Shown here piece after piece: positions 32,242 to 44,222 of a stretch of DNA of 64,000 nt (the first letter of the stretch is position 1; every line of letters begins with the position of its first letter). The stretch comes from Macrothele yani (Eukaryota; Arthropoda; Arachnida; Araneae; Macrothelidae). A model generated the notes under the pieces. It did no database searches. It saw nothing but the letters and a program-made list of their open reading frames with translations, and was not told where the DNA came from. The stretch spans positions 200,389,232-200,453,231 of the forward strand of contig CM076990.1 of assembly GCA_039090855.1 (NCBI GenBank). The letters are read 5' to 3'. Position numbers and translations under genes: made by a program.

Positions 32242-33870
32242 TAGTTCTTGCATTCAGTCTGATCACCTTTTCCCTTATACAAGGGAACAATGATAGCATC
32301 CTTCCAATCCCGAGGGACCATTCCTAACTCCCAGCACAATTGGCAAATTTCTGTTAACCAGTCAATTATAGTCACCACCATACTTCAACATCTCTGCAGT
32401 TATGCCATCAACTCCTGGAGCCTTACCATTCTGAAGAGATTTTAGAGCTTTACACACTTCTTCTCTTGAGATCCCTCCTGTGCTTTCATCCCTCATTGTG
32501 ACATCATCTGCATCTGTCTCAGAATCATTTTTGCTCTCCTGATGTAATAACTCACAGAAGTATTCACCCCATCTGTCACTTAACTCATTGGGCTCCCATA
32601 TCATTTCCCCAATCTCATTCTTCACACAACTTACAACTTTGTTTCCCCTATTTTTTCTAAGTCTCATGTACTTCCAGAAGGACTTTCTATCTTTCCAAAA
32701 AGCCAGTTCATGCCTTTCCACTTTCTCTTTCCTATCTTTTGCCTTACTGTGGCGAACCAGCTTAGCAGCTTCACGCTTCTTACAGCGATATTCATCCACA
32801 GAGACTCTACCTTGCAACATCCCCAAATAGGCTTCCTTCTTTTTCTTTACTGCTTCATCAATCTCACTATTCCACCAAGCATCACCTCTATTGTTACCCA
32901 CTATTGTGGTGCCACAGACCTCTGTAGCAGCAGTAACAACACAGTTCTTAAAACATTTCCACTTTTTTTCTACATCCCTCTCACAAGATTTCAGATCCTT
33001 CAGTCGTTCTCTGAGTAAGTCAGAATACTGCTGATGATCTTCAAGGAGCCTATCAACCTTTATTCTTTCTATCCTGGGTCTCTTCCTATTCCTTTTCCTC
33101 CAACCAACATTAAGTTTCACTCGTGACACTACCAAATAATGATCAGAACCAACATCCGCACCTCTCATCACACGGGTGTCAACAACTAGGTGTTTCAAAC
33201 GCTGATCGTAAACAACAAAATCTATCACACTCTTTTGACCAAGAGTACGATTTTCCCAAGTATATGTGTGTATATACTTGTAGTTGAAAAATGTATTAGA
33301 TACGCACAAATCATTCTCAATGCAGAGTTCAATTAATCTTTCACCATTATCATTCACACAAGGATCATTAAACTTACCCAGAACATTGTCAGAAATTTCA
33401 TTCTGCACACCTACTCTAGCATTGAAATCCCCTGCTATTATAACTTTTTCTTTAGCACCAAACTGGCTCAAAACAGCTTTCAGCTCATTCCAGAAATCAT
33501 CTTTCTTATCTGAAGGTTCCGAGTCACAAGGAGCATACACTACAACAATTACAATTCTCTGAAGTTTCACTTTCAAACGAATCCAGAGAATTCTCTCACT
33601 TATGCAACTATAGTGAATCAAGTTGTTCTTCATCTTTTCACTTAAAATCACACCTACACCAGCCTGTCCTCTCATATTATCCAATACTCCAGACCACACA
33701 CTCACCGTGCCATTCGCTTCTTCTACCCCAATTTCCTTCTTTTTGGTTTCACTTACACACAGCACATCCAGTTTATTCATCTCCTCAGTCACCTCACTCA
33801 TCTTACCATTTATACCTCTAGTATTCCATACACCAATCTTACATTCACTCAGCCGAGATCGCTTTCTCAT
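32242..33870 (-). pseudogene. RTE LINE 2 APE endonuclease and RT start
   Basis: The frame 33870-32362 encodes an APE-type endonuclease: KIGVWNTRGI, CVSETKKKE, VVVYAPCDSEP, IIAGDFNARVG, SVIDFVVYD, VGSDHYLVVS. A basic linker follows, then NGKAPGVDGITAEMLKYGGD. A small indel near 32370 shifts to the frame WLTEICQLCWELGMVPRDWK, then AIIVPLYKGKGDQTECKNYR, where the hAT element begins. The 502-codon endonuclease frame is intact. Confidence 0.9.
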
Positions 33871-34240
33871 ACGCTGTTTAGAAAGTCCAGGTCGATTCCG
33901 TGACCGTCCTTCTCAAGTGTGGTAGGTCCACCATATCCCACACTTGAGTCATTCTTAATATTTCTTTTTGTCTTTTTAATCAGATAGGTACATCAGTGTG
34001 GGGGATTAGCCCACAGCTGAGGGTTCCAGTTGGTCATTCAACCTAAGGATTCTGGAACAAAACCCAGTGAGTTGGGGTCTTTTCGCCAATGTCACACAGA
34101 ACTAGCTTGCACCTCTCCAAGATTCACAGAGGCCCTAGTTGCTGTTGTGTGTGCCATTGTTACCACGGAGCACCCTGAGGAGGCTTTTTGTCACTGTTAC
34201 AAGTAAAACTGTGATGTGCCATCACCCCTGTCATAAATGA

Positions 34241-34973
34241 TGATTTTGTTCACTGTTTAAAGTCACTGTCACTTCCATCTAACTGTCACCATTGTCACTG
34301 TGACAGGAAAATTGCTGTTAAGCCCACCTCTTCTTAGTGTAGTCTCTGTTGTTTGACTGCACAAAATGTAAATTTTGTAAAAAAATTATTTAAGCATGCC
34401 ATTTATGTGTGTGGTTTCTTTATCTTTTCATCATGAATTTACTGCATGATAATAATTATTACATTATTGTGAGTGTTTGTGTCCTGTATGACATTTTTCA
34501 TTGAGTCCCATGCCGTAGTTTTGTGGAATGGAGTGGTACTTAAGACAAATTTGATAGGCATTGTAACTCATTAAACTCAGTCTGAAATGAGTAAAACAGT
34601 TGCTGCTGCTAAATAACTGGACTGACTGCAGTGGTAATTGTATGTGTGCACTGTGCACACAGTAAAGAAATTGCAGGAGGAAGTGAGAGAAATTTTGACA
34701 GCTTGTCAAAGACATGTTTGTAATTATATCTGTAAAACATACACACCACTTTTGTAACCTTTCAATGTATGAGGGACCCTGCGCAACTAGTGGCTGTGGA
34801 ACAGGAGCATATATAGAATTTCTTTTGGGGAGAAGCCGACAAAAAGTGAAAGTTTTTGAAATCCACCAGAACAAAATAAAAATTAATAAAAAAAATAGAA
34901 GAAAAAATAAAAGCATTTTTTCTAATGTAAGTTGATGCATTTTTATTAAATTAAGGCATTTTTTTGCTAATGG
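34241..34973. other. Intron sequence between LINE 2 and the dispersed repeat
   Basis: No domain recognised. GTCACTGT/TGTCAC motifs recur near 34220-34320. Confidence 0.4.
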
Positions 34974-35300
34974 GTCATTCCATGCCAAATCGTCAGATGC
35001 TATCCACCAACCCATTTCCAATTCTAACGATTTCTTTTCATGAATATATCACCCCAATGTATGAAATTCCCGAAAGCTTAATTTTTTTACTTCCCATAGA
35101 TTAGAATCTATTAATTTTTGATTTCTGGTGCATGGCATGTCTTAAAGTATGTAAAAACGCAAATATCTCCATTGTTTGAACCAAAAGAAGTACCAAAATC
35201 ACCAGTCCTTCATAATTCCCCGAGGGAAGCGATTGGTGCAATGCAAGAATTTTTATCTTCTTTAGTTTTTGGGTTACAGGCAACGAGAGTGCTTTATTTC
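34974..35300 (+). repeat. Dispersed repeat (GGGTCATTCCAC family)
   Basis: Starts GGGTCATTCCATGCCAAATC. Over about 330 bases it follows the minus-strand copy at 44640-44971, through AAAAACGCAAATATCTCCAT to CTTTAGTTTTTGGGTTACAG. A 40-base terminal piece recurs at 35694-35735 in the same orientation. Confidence 0.7.
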
Positions 35301-36399
35301 GAAACGTAGAAAAGCAATGTAGTACCTCACTTAGAGAGTCGCAATTGTTTTCATTTTTAAAGAAAAGTTGAATCTAACAAATGAAGAACAAAAAACCCTG
35401 GACTTTCGTGCGCACACTAAAAAAATAATTTTTAAATATGTTGCATGACTCATATTTTTCCACTGTGAAACCACATGTGGCAAATCATGTCGTGCAGCCA
35501 GCCAAACTGCAGCGGGAGTCAATGTTGGCCTATGGATGTGCGGCAGATTAAGATACCATTGTACGTGCCGGTCAGATTTTACCAGTGCACGATCATTTGA
35601 TGTGATACTTGAAGGATGAAGGATGGTGAATTAATAATGTTATGTTTAAAGGCATTTCAAATAATATAAATGTAAAATATTACTAAAGGGGCCATTTCAT
35701 GCCAAATCGTCAGATGCTATCCACCACATTCTTAGCCATTCGACAATGAGGAGAACTAATGTAAACCATTTTCTTTTTACAGTTTACCAATATAAGCTAT
35801 ACAGAGAAAAAATAAATAATGCAACAGACCTTGAAAATATATTGGCATTTTTAGCCATTCAATGATGAGACTTTTTCTCCCCGTATAACTTACCAATATA
35901 TAGTACTAAATGCTTATAAATTATGCAATGGTCGTTGAATACCATTTTTGGAATATTGATTAATGATATCTACAACTCACACAATATCTGACAGAATTTT
36001 TAGACATGAAATAGTTCTAGTATTTCAGGAATTAATTGTCTAGTTTTCCCCACCTACCCTAAGAGAAAATGATCAAGGAATGATAGCTTGAGAAATAAAG
36101 TAATCAGGGATATATATCTCAGTGCCTATTCTTGCAAGGTAGAGGAGAGCGATACTACATTTTAGTCAACGTTAGATACCTGACGATCGCAGCTAATGAC
36201 GTTAGCAAGGCTAAGCTTGGAGTTAGAAAAAATTTTATAGATTATTTTCTGGTATATCTGGTATTTTAATGAACTAGTATATCTTGCAGTTGTCATCTTG
36301 TCTGTTGTTGTTGTTTTTTTTAGTTGCTCATTTAAAGATTATGTGTCAGGTGGGAGTTCACGAAACTGTCGAGCTCATATGAAACAAAACGCACCACAA
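35301..36399. other. AT-rich intron sequence with a partial dispersed-repeat end
   Basis: CCATTTCATGCCAAATCGTC at about 35694 is a terminal fragment of the dispersed repeat. Otherwise nothing is recognised. Confidence 0.5.
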
Positions 36400-37237
36400 C
36401 ACCCTAAAATAATTATATTTGCACTTTTAAGGTATTAACCTCTTGCAAAGTGCGCATAGTTTACGTGCAATTCATAAATGAAAAAACCATGAGGAATAAT
36501 CACTCACCATAAAGATCATGGTAACCTCCAATGGACCAAACACTTCCAACACGTCAATTCATCGTGATGTAACTGGGCTTCCACAGGTTTACAGACCTCT
36601 TGCTTACGCTTCTTATTTTCGGGTGTGAAACATCGTTTTTTTCCTTTGCCTTATAGTATGTTACTATAATGCTTGTCAATTCGATAAAAATCATACATAC
36701 AACTCATTCATACAATTCAAGTAAAAACTATGTACATAAACCTTACATTCACAGGTGATTAAACCTTAGTCAACTCTAATTATGGAACTCCTCCTTCTGT
36801 TTCACAACCTCTGCTACTCCCACTGCAATTGTCACACCCATTCAGCCCCGCACATCCAATCCTCTAGTACTTTCGACAGATCCCTGTCATCTTCAGGAGG
36901 CAGGTGTGTCTCATCCGCCCACCGCAGCTCAAGTGAGCAGAGCCATCGAGGCCTGGGCTCCAGTCGCTATCTCTGAATCGTTGTGTCTCTGGTGCCATCT
37001 ATTGTCCCTGCTGCTCTTTTTTCTCTCTTTCTTTTTACGCTGCAGTTCAATTTTTATTATGGCTTTCCATTGTTCGTTTAAGTTATTTGGCTCATTAATG
37101 TTGCATAATCTTGATCTGTTTTTTTCAATTAACACTGATTCTGCAATTCTTAACTGCTTTTCTTTTTTACAGCTCTTAATAATTTTAATATCTTCAAACC
37201 TTGGACATTTTTGATTTTCCATACAGTATTGGGTCAA

Positions 37238-37540
37238 TGCTGTCCATATATAGGCAGCACCAAGAACAAATTAAAGTATAGATTGAATCAGCATATTAAT
37301 AATTGGAACAAAAAAGAGGCTAAGACAGCATTGACCCAATACTGTATGGAAAATCAAAAATGTCCAAGGTTTGAAGATATTAAAATTATTAAGAGCTGTA
37401 AAAAAGAAAAGCAGTTAAGAATTGCAGAATCAGTGTTAATTGAAAAAAACAGATCAAGATTATGCAACATTAATGAGCCAAATAACTTAAACGAACAATG
37501 GAAAGCCATAATAAAAATTGAACAGCAGCGTAAAAAGTAA
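37238..37540 (+). pseudogene. PLE GIY-YIG endonuclease fragment
   Basis: CPYIGSTKNKLKYRLNQHIN followed by NWNKKEAKTALTQYCMENQ and AESVLIEKNRSRLCNINEP. It has the YIG half of the endonuclease with the conserved Arg and His, then the basic tail. The upstream GIY half and the RT are absent, cut off at the palindrome centre. The mirror-image tail is on the minus strand at 36929-37237. Confidence 0.75.
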
Positions 37541-37671
37541 GAGAGAATAAAGAGCAGCAGGGACAATAGATGGCGCCAGAGACACAACGATTCAGAGATA
37601 GCGACTGGAGCCCAGGCCTCGATGGCTCTGCTCACTTGAGCTGCGGTGGGCGGATGAGACACACCTGCCTC

Positions 37672-37705
37672 CTGAAGATGACAGGGATCTGTCGAAAGTA
37701 CTAGA
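37672..37705 (+). ncRNA. Hammerhead-like core in PLE 3' end
   Basis: CTGAAGA (37672-37678), T, a five-pair GACAG/CTGTC hairpin, GAAA (37693-37696). The inverted copy is at 36871-36896. This is the cleanest stem II among the PLE copies. Confidence 0.45.
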
Positions 37706-38529
37706 GGATTGGATGTGCGGGGCTGAATGGGTGTGACAATTGCAGTGGGAGTAGCAGAGGTTGTGAAACAGAAGGAGGAGTTCCATAATTAGAGTTGACT
37801 AAGGTTTAATCACCTGTGAATGTAAGGTTTATGTACATAGTTTTTACTTGAATTGTATGAATGAGTTGTATGTATGATTTTTATCGAATTGACAAGCATT
37901 ATAGTAACATACTATAAGGCAAAGGAAAAAAACGATGTTTCACACCCGAAAATAAGAAGCGTAAGCAAGAGGTCTGTAAACCTGTGGAAGCCCAGTTACA
38001 TCACGATGAATTGACGTGTTGGAAGTGTTTGGTCCATTGGAAGTTACCATGATCTTTATGGTGAGTGATTATTCCTCATGGTTTTTTCACCCTAAAATAA
38101 GGAAAGCACAGTTTAACTGTTAGTGGTGTCTCCCTAAAATAGGAAAATACAGTTTAACGGTTACACTGGACGAAAAATTTTATGCCTCCTAATCACATCC
38201 CGGTGTCGGAGTGGTAGCAATTGAATTTTTTCCTTTATTATTATTTTTTATTAATCATGCTAATAAATTTAAAAATAATGGGAAATATTAACAGACTTCG
38301 AACGTATCAGTGCATTTTCATTAATGTAATACCCAATGTATCACAATTATTGATTATCTATATATATAAAACAAGTGGGAAGTGTTACTACGAGTATTTA
38401 GCGATCATAATTTGTCCGCTTTGTTTTATGTGTTTCTGTTTCTTCTTATACTCATCAATGCTGCTTTCGTCCTCATATTAACACGTTACTTTAGCTGTAC
38501 CTTGAATTAGTTTTTAGCACGTCTTTTGT

Positions 38530-41300
38530 AAAAAAAGATCGTGCTTATGTTATCGGTTTGTCCGTCCGTCCGTCTGTACCCACGGTATCTCTGCAACTAT
38601 TAGTCCGATTTGAAAAATTCTTTTTGCATTCGAAAGCTTGAAATATGCAAATGATGATCCTTCATTTCGTTTTTTTTTTTTTTTTTACGATGTATAATTT
38701 TGCCGCTAGAGGGCGTAAATGCAGATGATGTTGAATTCAAAAATATGTTTTATTCCACATATTTGCTTCTAAACATCCGATTGAAAAAAAATCTTTTATC
38801 TTTCGATTCCATTTATGTCGAAGAGTATTTTGGATATAGTTTCTTTTTCAAATTATGCATAGATTTTCCGCTAGGGGGCGTAAAAGTAAACTGCATTTTT
38901 TCCGTTAACTCTTCTTCTAAAACTCCGATTTGAAACTTTTTTTTTTCAGCGGATACATCTCCTGATGCACAATCTTTTGCATATAATTTCGAATTTTTGG
39001 TAAAGAATACTTTGGCCCCAGGGGGCGTAAGTGTTAATTTTCGGTTCTGATGTATTTGCCATAAAATCTGATCTTCTAAAATATGGATTAAAAAATTCTT
39101 TCGTGGACTGATGCAACTCACATCGATAAACCTTTTCGGAATATTTTCTTCCTAAAATATTTCACAGTTTCTCTGCCAGGGGACGTTGATGTATATCTTA
39201 TTTTTGTCAATATCTCGACTTCTAGGAGTCCGATTTGAAAAATTCCTTCTTTGTTGGATAGTGTTTCCAGTGTGACATGTTTTTCGTATAATTTCAAAAT
39301 TTTCACGTAATTCATAGACTTTCCGCTAGGGAGCGTAAAGGTAAATTGTGTTTTACCCTATATCTCTGCTTCTAAATCTCTGATTTGAAAAATTCTTTCT
39401 GCACCGGATACAGCTCCTGATGGGAAATCGTTTGCACATAATTTCTAATTTTTGTAAAAAAATGGTTTGGCCACCAGGGGGCGTAAGTCTTAATTTCCGC
39501 TTCTGGTGTATTTGCAGCAAAATATGAGCTCCTAAAATCTCGATTGAAAAAAGTGGTTTGTTCACCGATACTACTCATGTCGACAAACCTTTTAGAAACA
39601 TTTTCTTCTTATAATAGTGCACGGTTTCTACGCCAGGGGGCGTAGATGTGTATCTTATTTTTGTCAATATCTCGACTTTTAGGAGTCCGATTTGAAAAAT
39701 TCCTTCTTGGTTGGATAGTGTTTTCTGTGTCGCATGTTTTTCATATAATTTCAAAATTTTCACGTAATTCATAGATTTTCCGCTAAGGGGAGTAAAGGTA
39801 AATTGCGTTTTCTCCTATATCTCTGCTTCTAAATCTCCGATCTGAAAAATTCTTTCTGCACCGGATTCATAGACTTTCCGCTAGGGGCGTAAAGGTAAAT
39901 TGCGTTTTCCCCTATATCTCTGCTTCTAAATCTCCGATCTGAAAAATTCTTTCTGCACCGGACACAGCTCCTGATGGGAAATCGTTTGCACATATTTTCT
40001 AATTTTTGTAAAAAAAATAGTTTGGCCACCAGGGGTCGTAAACCTTAATTTCTGCTTCTGATGTATTTGCAGCAAGATATGAGCTTCTAAATTCTCGAAT
40101 GAAAATAACATCGTTTGTAGACCGATACTACTCATGTTGACAAACCTTTTAGAAACATTTTCTTCTTAAAATAGTGCACGGTTTCTATGCCAGGGGCGTA
40201 GATGTATATCTTATTTTTGTCAATATCTCGACTTCTAAGAGTCCGATTTAAAAAATTCCTTCTTTGTTGGATAGTGTTTCTAGTGTGACATGTTTTCCCT
40301 ATAAATTCAAAATTTTCACGTAATTCATAAACTTTCCGCTAGGGGCGTAAAGGTAAATTGCGTTTTCCCCTATATCTCTGCTTCTAAATCTCCGATCTGA
40401 AAAATTATTTCTGCACCGGATACAGCTCCTGATGGGAAATCGTTTGCACATATTTTCTAATTTTTGTAAAAAATTGTTTGGCCATCAGTTGGCGTAAGTC
40501 TTAATTTCCGCTTCTGATGTATTTGCAGCAAAATATGAGCTTCTAAAATCTCGATTGAAAAAAAGTCTTTTGTGGAGTAGAAAAAAAGTATTTTTTCTAC
40601 TCATGTCGACAAACATTTTAGGAACATTTTCTTCTTGAAATAATTCATGGTTTCTATGCCAGGGGCGTAGATATATATCTTATTTTTGTCAATATCTCTA
40701 CTTCTAAAAGTCCGATTTGAAAAATTCCTTCTTTGTTAGATAGTGTTTCCGATGCGAAATGTTTTTCGTATAAATTCAAAATTTTCAAGTAAATCATAGA
40801 CTTTCCGCTAGGCCGCACAATGGTAAATTGCGTTTTCTGCTCCTAAACCTCCGATTTGAAAAATTCTTCCTGTATCGCATACAAGACCTGACGGAAAATA
40901 TTTTCCACGTAATTTCTAATGTTTGGTAAAGAATGGTTTGGCCACCGGGGGTCATAAGTGTTAATACTTCTGATGTATTTGTAGCAAAATCTGGGCTCCT
41001 GAAAACTCGACTAAAATTTTTTTTCTTGGACCGATACCGCTCATATGGATAAACCTTTTGTGAATACTTTCTTCCTAAAATAATGCATGGTTTTCCCACC
41101 AAGGGACATAAAGTCACATCTTATTTTTGTCGATATCTCTGTTTCTAAGAGTTTGTAAGCTCACGATTCCGTTTACAGCAATATCTGAGGGATTAAAGAC
41201 CCGATTGAAAAACTTCTTTCTTCCGTCAGATACTATTGTTTTCCATACCGGTCCCATTGACTTTGAATAGCTTTGATAAATTTAATTTGCGTCAGAACGG
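38530..41300 (+). repeat. Higher-order tandem repeat with CTCF-like motif in each monomer
   Basis: About 17 monomers of ~150 bases arranged A-B-C with a ~455-base higher-order period. A: CCGCTAGGGGGCGTAAAGG; B: GGCCACCAGGGGGCGTAAGT; C: TGCCAGGGGGCGTAGATGTA. Each core is followed by ATATCTCxxCTTCTAAxxxTCCGATTTGAAAAATTC-like sequence. Cores lie at 38703, 38868, 39015, 39175, 39323, 39471, 39630, 39780, 39878, 40026, 40188, 40336, 40482, 40657, 40805, 40942 and 41097. A 98-base short monomer (39780-39878) looks like an unequal exchange. The array opens with GTCCGTCCGTCCGTCTGTAC. Edge copies are more diverged than central ones, as in satellites. Confidence 0.88.
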
Positions 41301-42099
41301 ATTCAAAGGATGTGCTTATTACACCCAAAAATTCGGTGTCTTCTTATTTTTTTTTTTTTTTTTTTAACATATTACACCACAATGCACAAAGACGCTGAAA
41401 AACTAGGCAGCAACTTTCAAATCGCAAGAGAATAAAAGAGATCTGAGAAAATACACTGCACAGTTTTACATTTTGGTGAGCTAATACCGCTGTTTGCCAA
41501 AGGTCATAAATTAGGATCTGAGGGAGTAGTTCAAGGTCTGGGGTTATTTTGCCTTTAAAAAAAAAAAAACCTGAAGCAAGTGCATCGGACATAGCACGGA
41601 TAAAAAGAGTAAGTCATCTCTAAGAAAAATAAACAGTTCTACATCTGTGGCAAAAAGAAACCATTATACCATAATGGCAAAATGGCATATAAATTAACAA
41701 AAGCAGGGACAGTGGCGACACAAGCCACTCAGAACTGGGTGGGTTATTAGGGGGCTAAACATAAGGGGGGAGTGGGGGCAGAAATTTTGGCAAAAAATAC
41801 CGTTCATATGCATTTCACCCAACGCTGATAATGTTATCCCAATAATAATAATAAAAAAGTTTTCAAGTGAATACTGTTGGTAGTATATATTCAGTGTATG
41901 TAGTATGGGAACCATATGTGCGAATCTGTATGGCAAGTTACTATTTCTTCGCAATTTTAGCTTACTTATGTCTTTTTTTCTTTTCTTTCAGAAGACTGTT
42001 TATGAATTTTAGTTTGTAAGCTGACAAGGAATCTCTCTCTCTCTCTTTCTCTATTGTTTTAAACTATAATTTAAAAAATAGTGTGTTTTTACTGCTCTC
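41301..42099. other. AT-rich intron sequence
   Basis: Poly(T)/poly(A) runs (41348, 41560) and a CT-rich run (42031-42052). No gene recognised. Confidence 0.45.
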
Positions 42100-43128
42100 T
42101 TAGAAATTCATTCAGAAGACTCCCTCCCATAAGTACAAAAACTAACAGCTATGCGTAATGCCATTTTTTTTTTCTTGAGAGGCTACAATTCATAAACTTC
42201 CAAAAGCCGAAAGTTTAAAACTGATTGTTTTGTATCGGTGACATGAACATTAGTATTGAATTTTTCTCACGGGTCAAATTTAGTTTCCACACTACAGAAA
42301 AAGTATCAGATTACTTGTACAGAAAATAATTCGGTAGAAATTTTACATGCATGTATAAAATCCTCCTAACACTTTTTTGTCACCCCGTCGTTTTCCATCC
42401 TGCAGCAAATGGCAAGTTTATACTTAATGATATCTTTACAAGGGGCAATAAATTTGCAGGATGTTGATCAGGCAAAGTGCAAAGAAAGTCTGGAGCCCAA
42501 TGAGGTCATTTGCAGTAACCCTACACAAACAAAAGGGGAGAGGCTTTAGTTTATTGCAGGCATGACAAATCTGAAAACAAAGCAAAACAGAACTTTTTAT
42601 CCATATATACATCATACTCGCCAGAATTTAAAAAAAAAATGATAAAAAAATAAAAGATGATCCCCAAAATTAGCCAAAAAAATTTCGCCACGATAATAGA
42701 GCGTCAAAAGGGCAGGAAAAATGTCTTAAAATCATTGGTCTCTCATCTAGAGTAAAGGCACTGGCAGTAATCACCCCCCCCCACCCCACCCACCAATAAC
42801 TTTGGTTTTGCATCGATTTCAAGACACAAAATGAGGGAAAATTTCATGCACCTTTAGATTTCAATTTTATTATAATCACTAAATTTGTTGTTGGAATATA
42901 TATAATGTATATGTATGAGTTCCATGGAAGCTCAACTTCTTGTTGTCTGATTTGATCAAATATAATCAAAATCAGACATGGAAGTTGATCACAGCATTGT
43001 GAGACATCGAAATATGAATATCGTTCATGAACTAATCATGCTTTTTTTAAAGTAAAGAATTTCATTACTAATCAAAAACTACTATTATGGGAATTTTTAC
43101 TAGGGAATTTTTTATTTTAATTGCAAAT

Positions 43129-43157
43129 TTTCAGAGAAAACTCTTCTCCTTCTTCAG
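43129..43157 (-). ncRNA. Hammerhead-like core in PLE 3' end
   Basis: On the minus strand: CTGAAGA, AGGAGA...TCTCT hairpin, GAAA. The inverted partner is at 44152-44180 on the plus strand. Confidence 0.35.
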
Positions 43158-43202
43158 GCTGTCTTTTGTTGTCACTTTTTTCCGTCACTATTGCGGTTAC
43201 GG

Positions 43203-43541
43203 TTAACCTAGATGGTTACGGTTATTTTTCATCAAATCCTGCCAGATGTTAGGCAGGGAAAATCCTCTGCAGTCATTGATGATGGAATTTTGATTTTTCT
43301 CAATCTCTATTCCTTTTTTCAGCTTTCTTTCTTGAAAATTGCTTTGGAAACTGATGACTTTAAGGGAATTCCAATCCATGCTGTGACTAGTTTCTCTTAC
43401 ATGCCTATCTAAACCAGTCTTGTTTGAGCAATCTTTTACAGCAGCTTTATACTCTGCTTTACAAGTTTCTAGTCTGCGACCTGTTTCACCTATGTAAGAT
43501 AGTCCACAATTACATTTTACCCCATAAACTACACCTTGCAT
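43203..43541 (-). pseudogene. PLE GIY-YIG endonuclease domain
   Basis: 112 codons open: GVVYGVKCNCGLSYIGETGR, then RLETCKAEYKAAVKDCSNK, TGLDRHVRETSHSMDWNSL. It has the GVxY...YIG pair, the metal-coordinating-type C-x-C, the conserved Arg after YIGETG, and Asp/His positions of Penelope endonucleases. This is the most complete endonuclease domain in the window. It lacks an attached intact RT. Confidence 0.85.
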
Positions 43542-43952
43542 TTTTAAAATATCTTCTTCTCTTTGAACTATTTTAGGGAAAAATTTCTTAATCTTGTTAT
43601 CTAAACTTGGAGCTAGCCTAATATTGTACTTCTTACTAATTTTCTTTAAAGACTCAAATAAACTTTTGTGATAAGAAATTTTGTTAGTGAATTTTACTTA
43701 TTGCTTTTGTGGGTTCTTCTTACCATTAAAATTCAGAAGCTTCTCAATTTCTCTTTTAGGATAGTTACTTTCTGCAAGTATAACTTTCTTATACTTGCAG
43801 AAAATTCTTTCGATATAAGTTCTTCTTTATGGGCTTCTTTCTTATCTGCTGTAGAAACTATTTTATTAATTTTTTTCTAAAAACTGACTTGCCACATTCT
43901 TCTTAATAGAAACTGAATGATAGGAATTGAAATCCAATAGCCTATTTAGTAT

Positions 43953-44222
43953 TCATTGGTTTTTTATGCTAACTAGTGATGGATTTCCATCTTCATAATA
44001 GATAGTAATATCTAAGAAGTTAATTCTTCTTTCTTTTTGAAGTTCAATAGTGAACTTAAGGGAATCATCTAATTCATTGAATGAGTCTAGAATTCTTTCT
44101 GGATAACTGTAACCGCAATAGTAACGGGGAAAAGTGACAACAAAAGACGGCCTGAAGAAGGAGAAGAGTTTTCTCTGAAAATTTGCAATTAAAATAAAAA
44201 AATTCCTGGTAAAAATTCCCAT
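43953..44222 (-). pseudogene. PLE reverse transcriptase fragment
   Basis: The recognisable part is ILDSFNELDDSLKFTIELQK followed by RRINFLDITIYYEDG, the thumb-side 'F-T-x-E-x-E-x-x-I-N-F-L-D-I' block that follows the YxDD box in PLE RTs. The upstream codons read through the inverted repeat and are not RT. Palm motifs A-C are missing. Confidence 0.75.

Larger units (their letters stand above)
23420..34240 (-). mobile_element. Second RTE-type LINE, split by a 7.4-kb hAT element
   Basis: Minus-strand LINE: 5' leader about 33900-34240, endonuclease 32400-33870, RT start 32242-32400, interruption 24812-32236, RT remainder 23504-24811, 3' end about 23420. Across the junction the protein order continues from CKNYR (right) to GISLLSVPGK (left). 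Its 3' end recurs as a truncated copy at 55607-55770. Confidence 0.88.
36413..38087 (+). mobile_element. Second PLE palindrome
   Basis: Bracketed by a 13-bp direct repeat CACCCTAAAATAA (36400-36412 and 38088-38100). A ~67-bp unique leader (36413-36479) precedes the inverted arms 36480-37238 and about 37317-38087, which look nearly identical over ~750 bases. The centre holds the start of a GIY-YIG frame. Same plan as 3122-4652 but a different PLE lineage (sequences differ), so the two palindromes arose separately. Confidence 0.85.

Noticed and set aside
34464..35021. 185-codon minus-strand frame
   Set aside because: Crosses the edge of the dispersed repeat, is hydrophobic and low in complexity, and has no domain; treated as a chance frame.
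36782..37786. Pairs of identical frames on opposite strands (for example 36782-36976 and 37592-37786)
   Set aside because: Mirror images produced by the PLE palindrome; only the endonuclease tail has a family match.
38813..41117. Minus-strand frames across the tandem array with repeating peptides such as RRFRSRDIG and TPPGG
   Set aside because: Frames are 65-107 codons, change phase between monomers and stop in most units. The periodic peptides follow from the DNA repeat; the conserved part is the GC core, not a reading frame.
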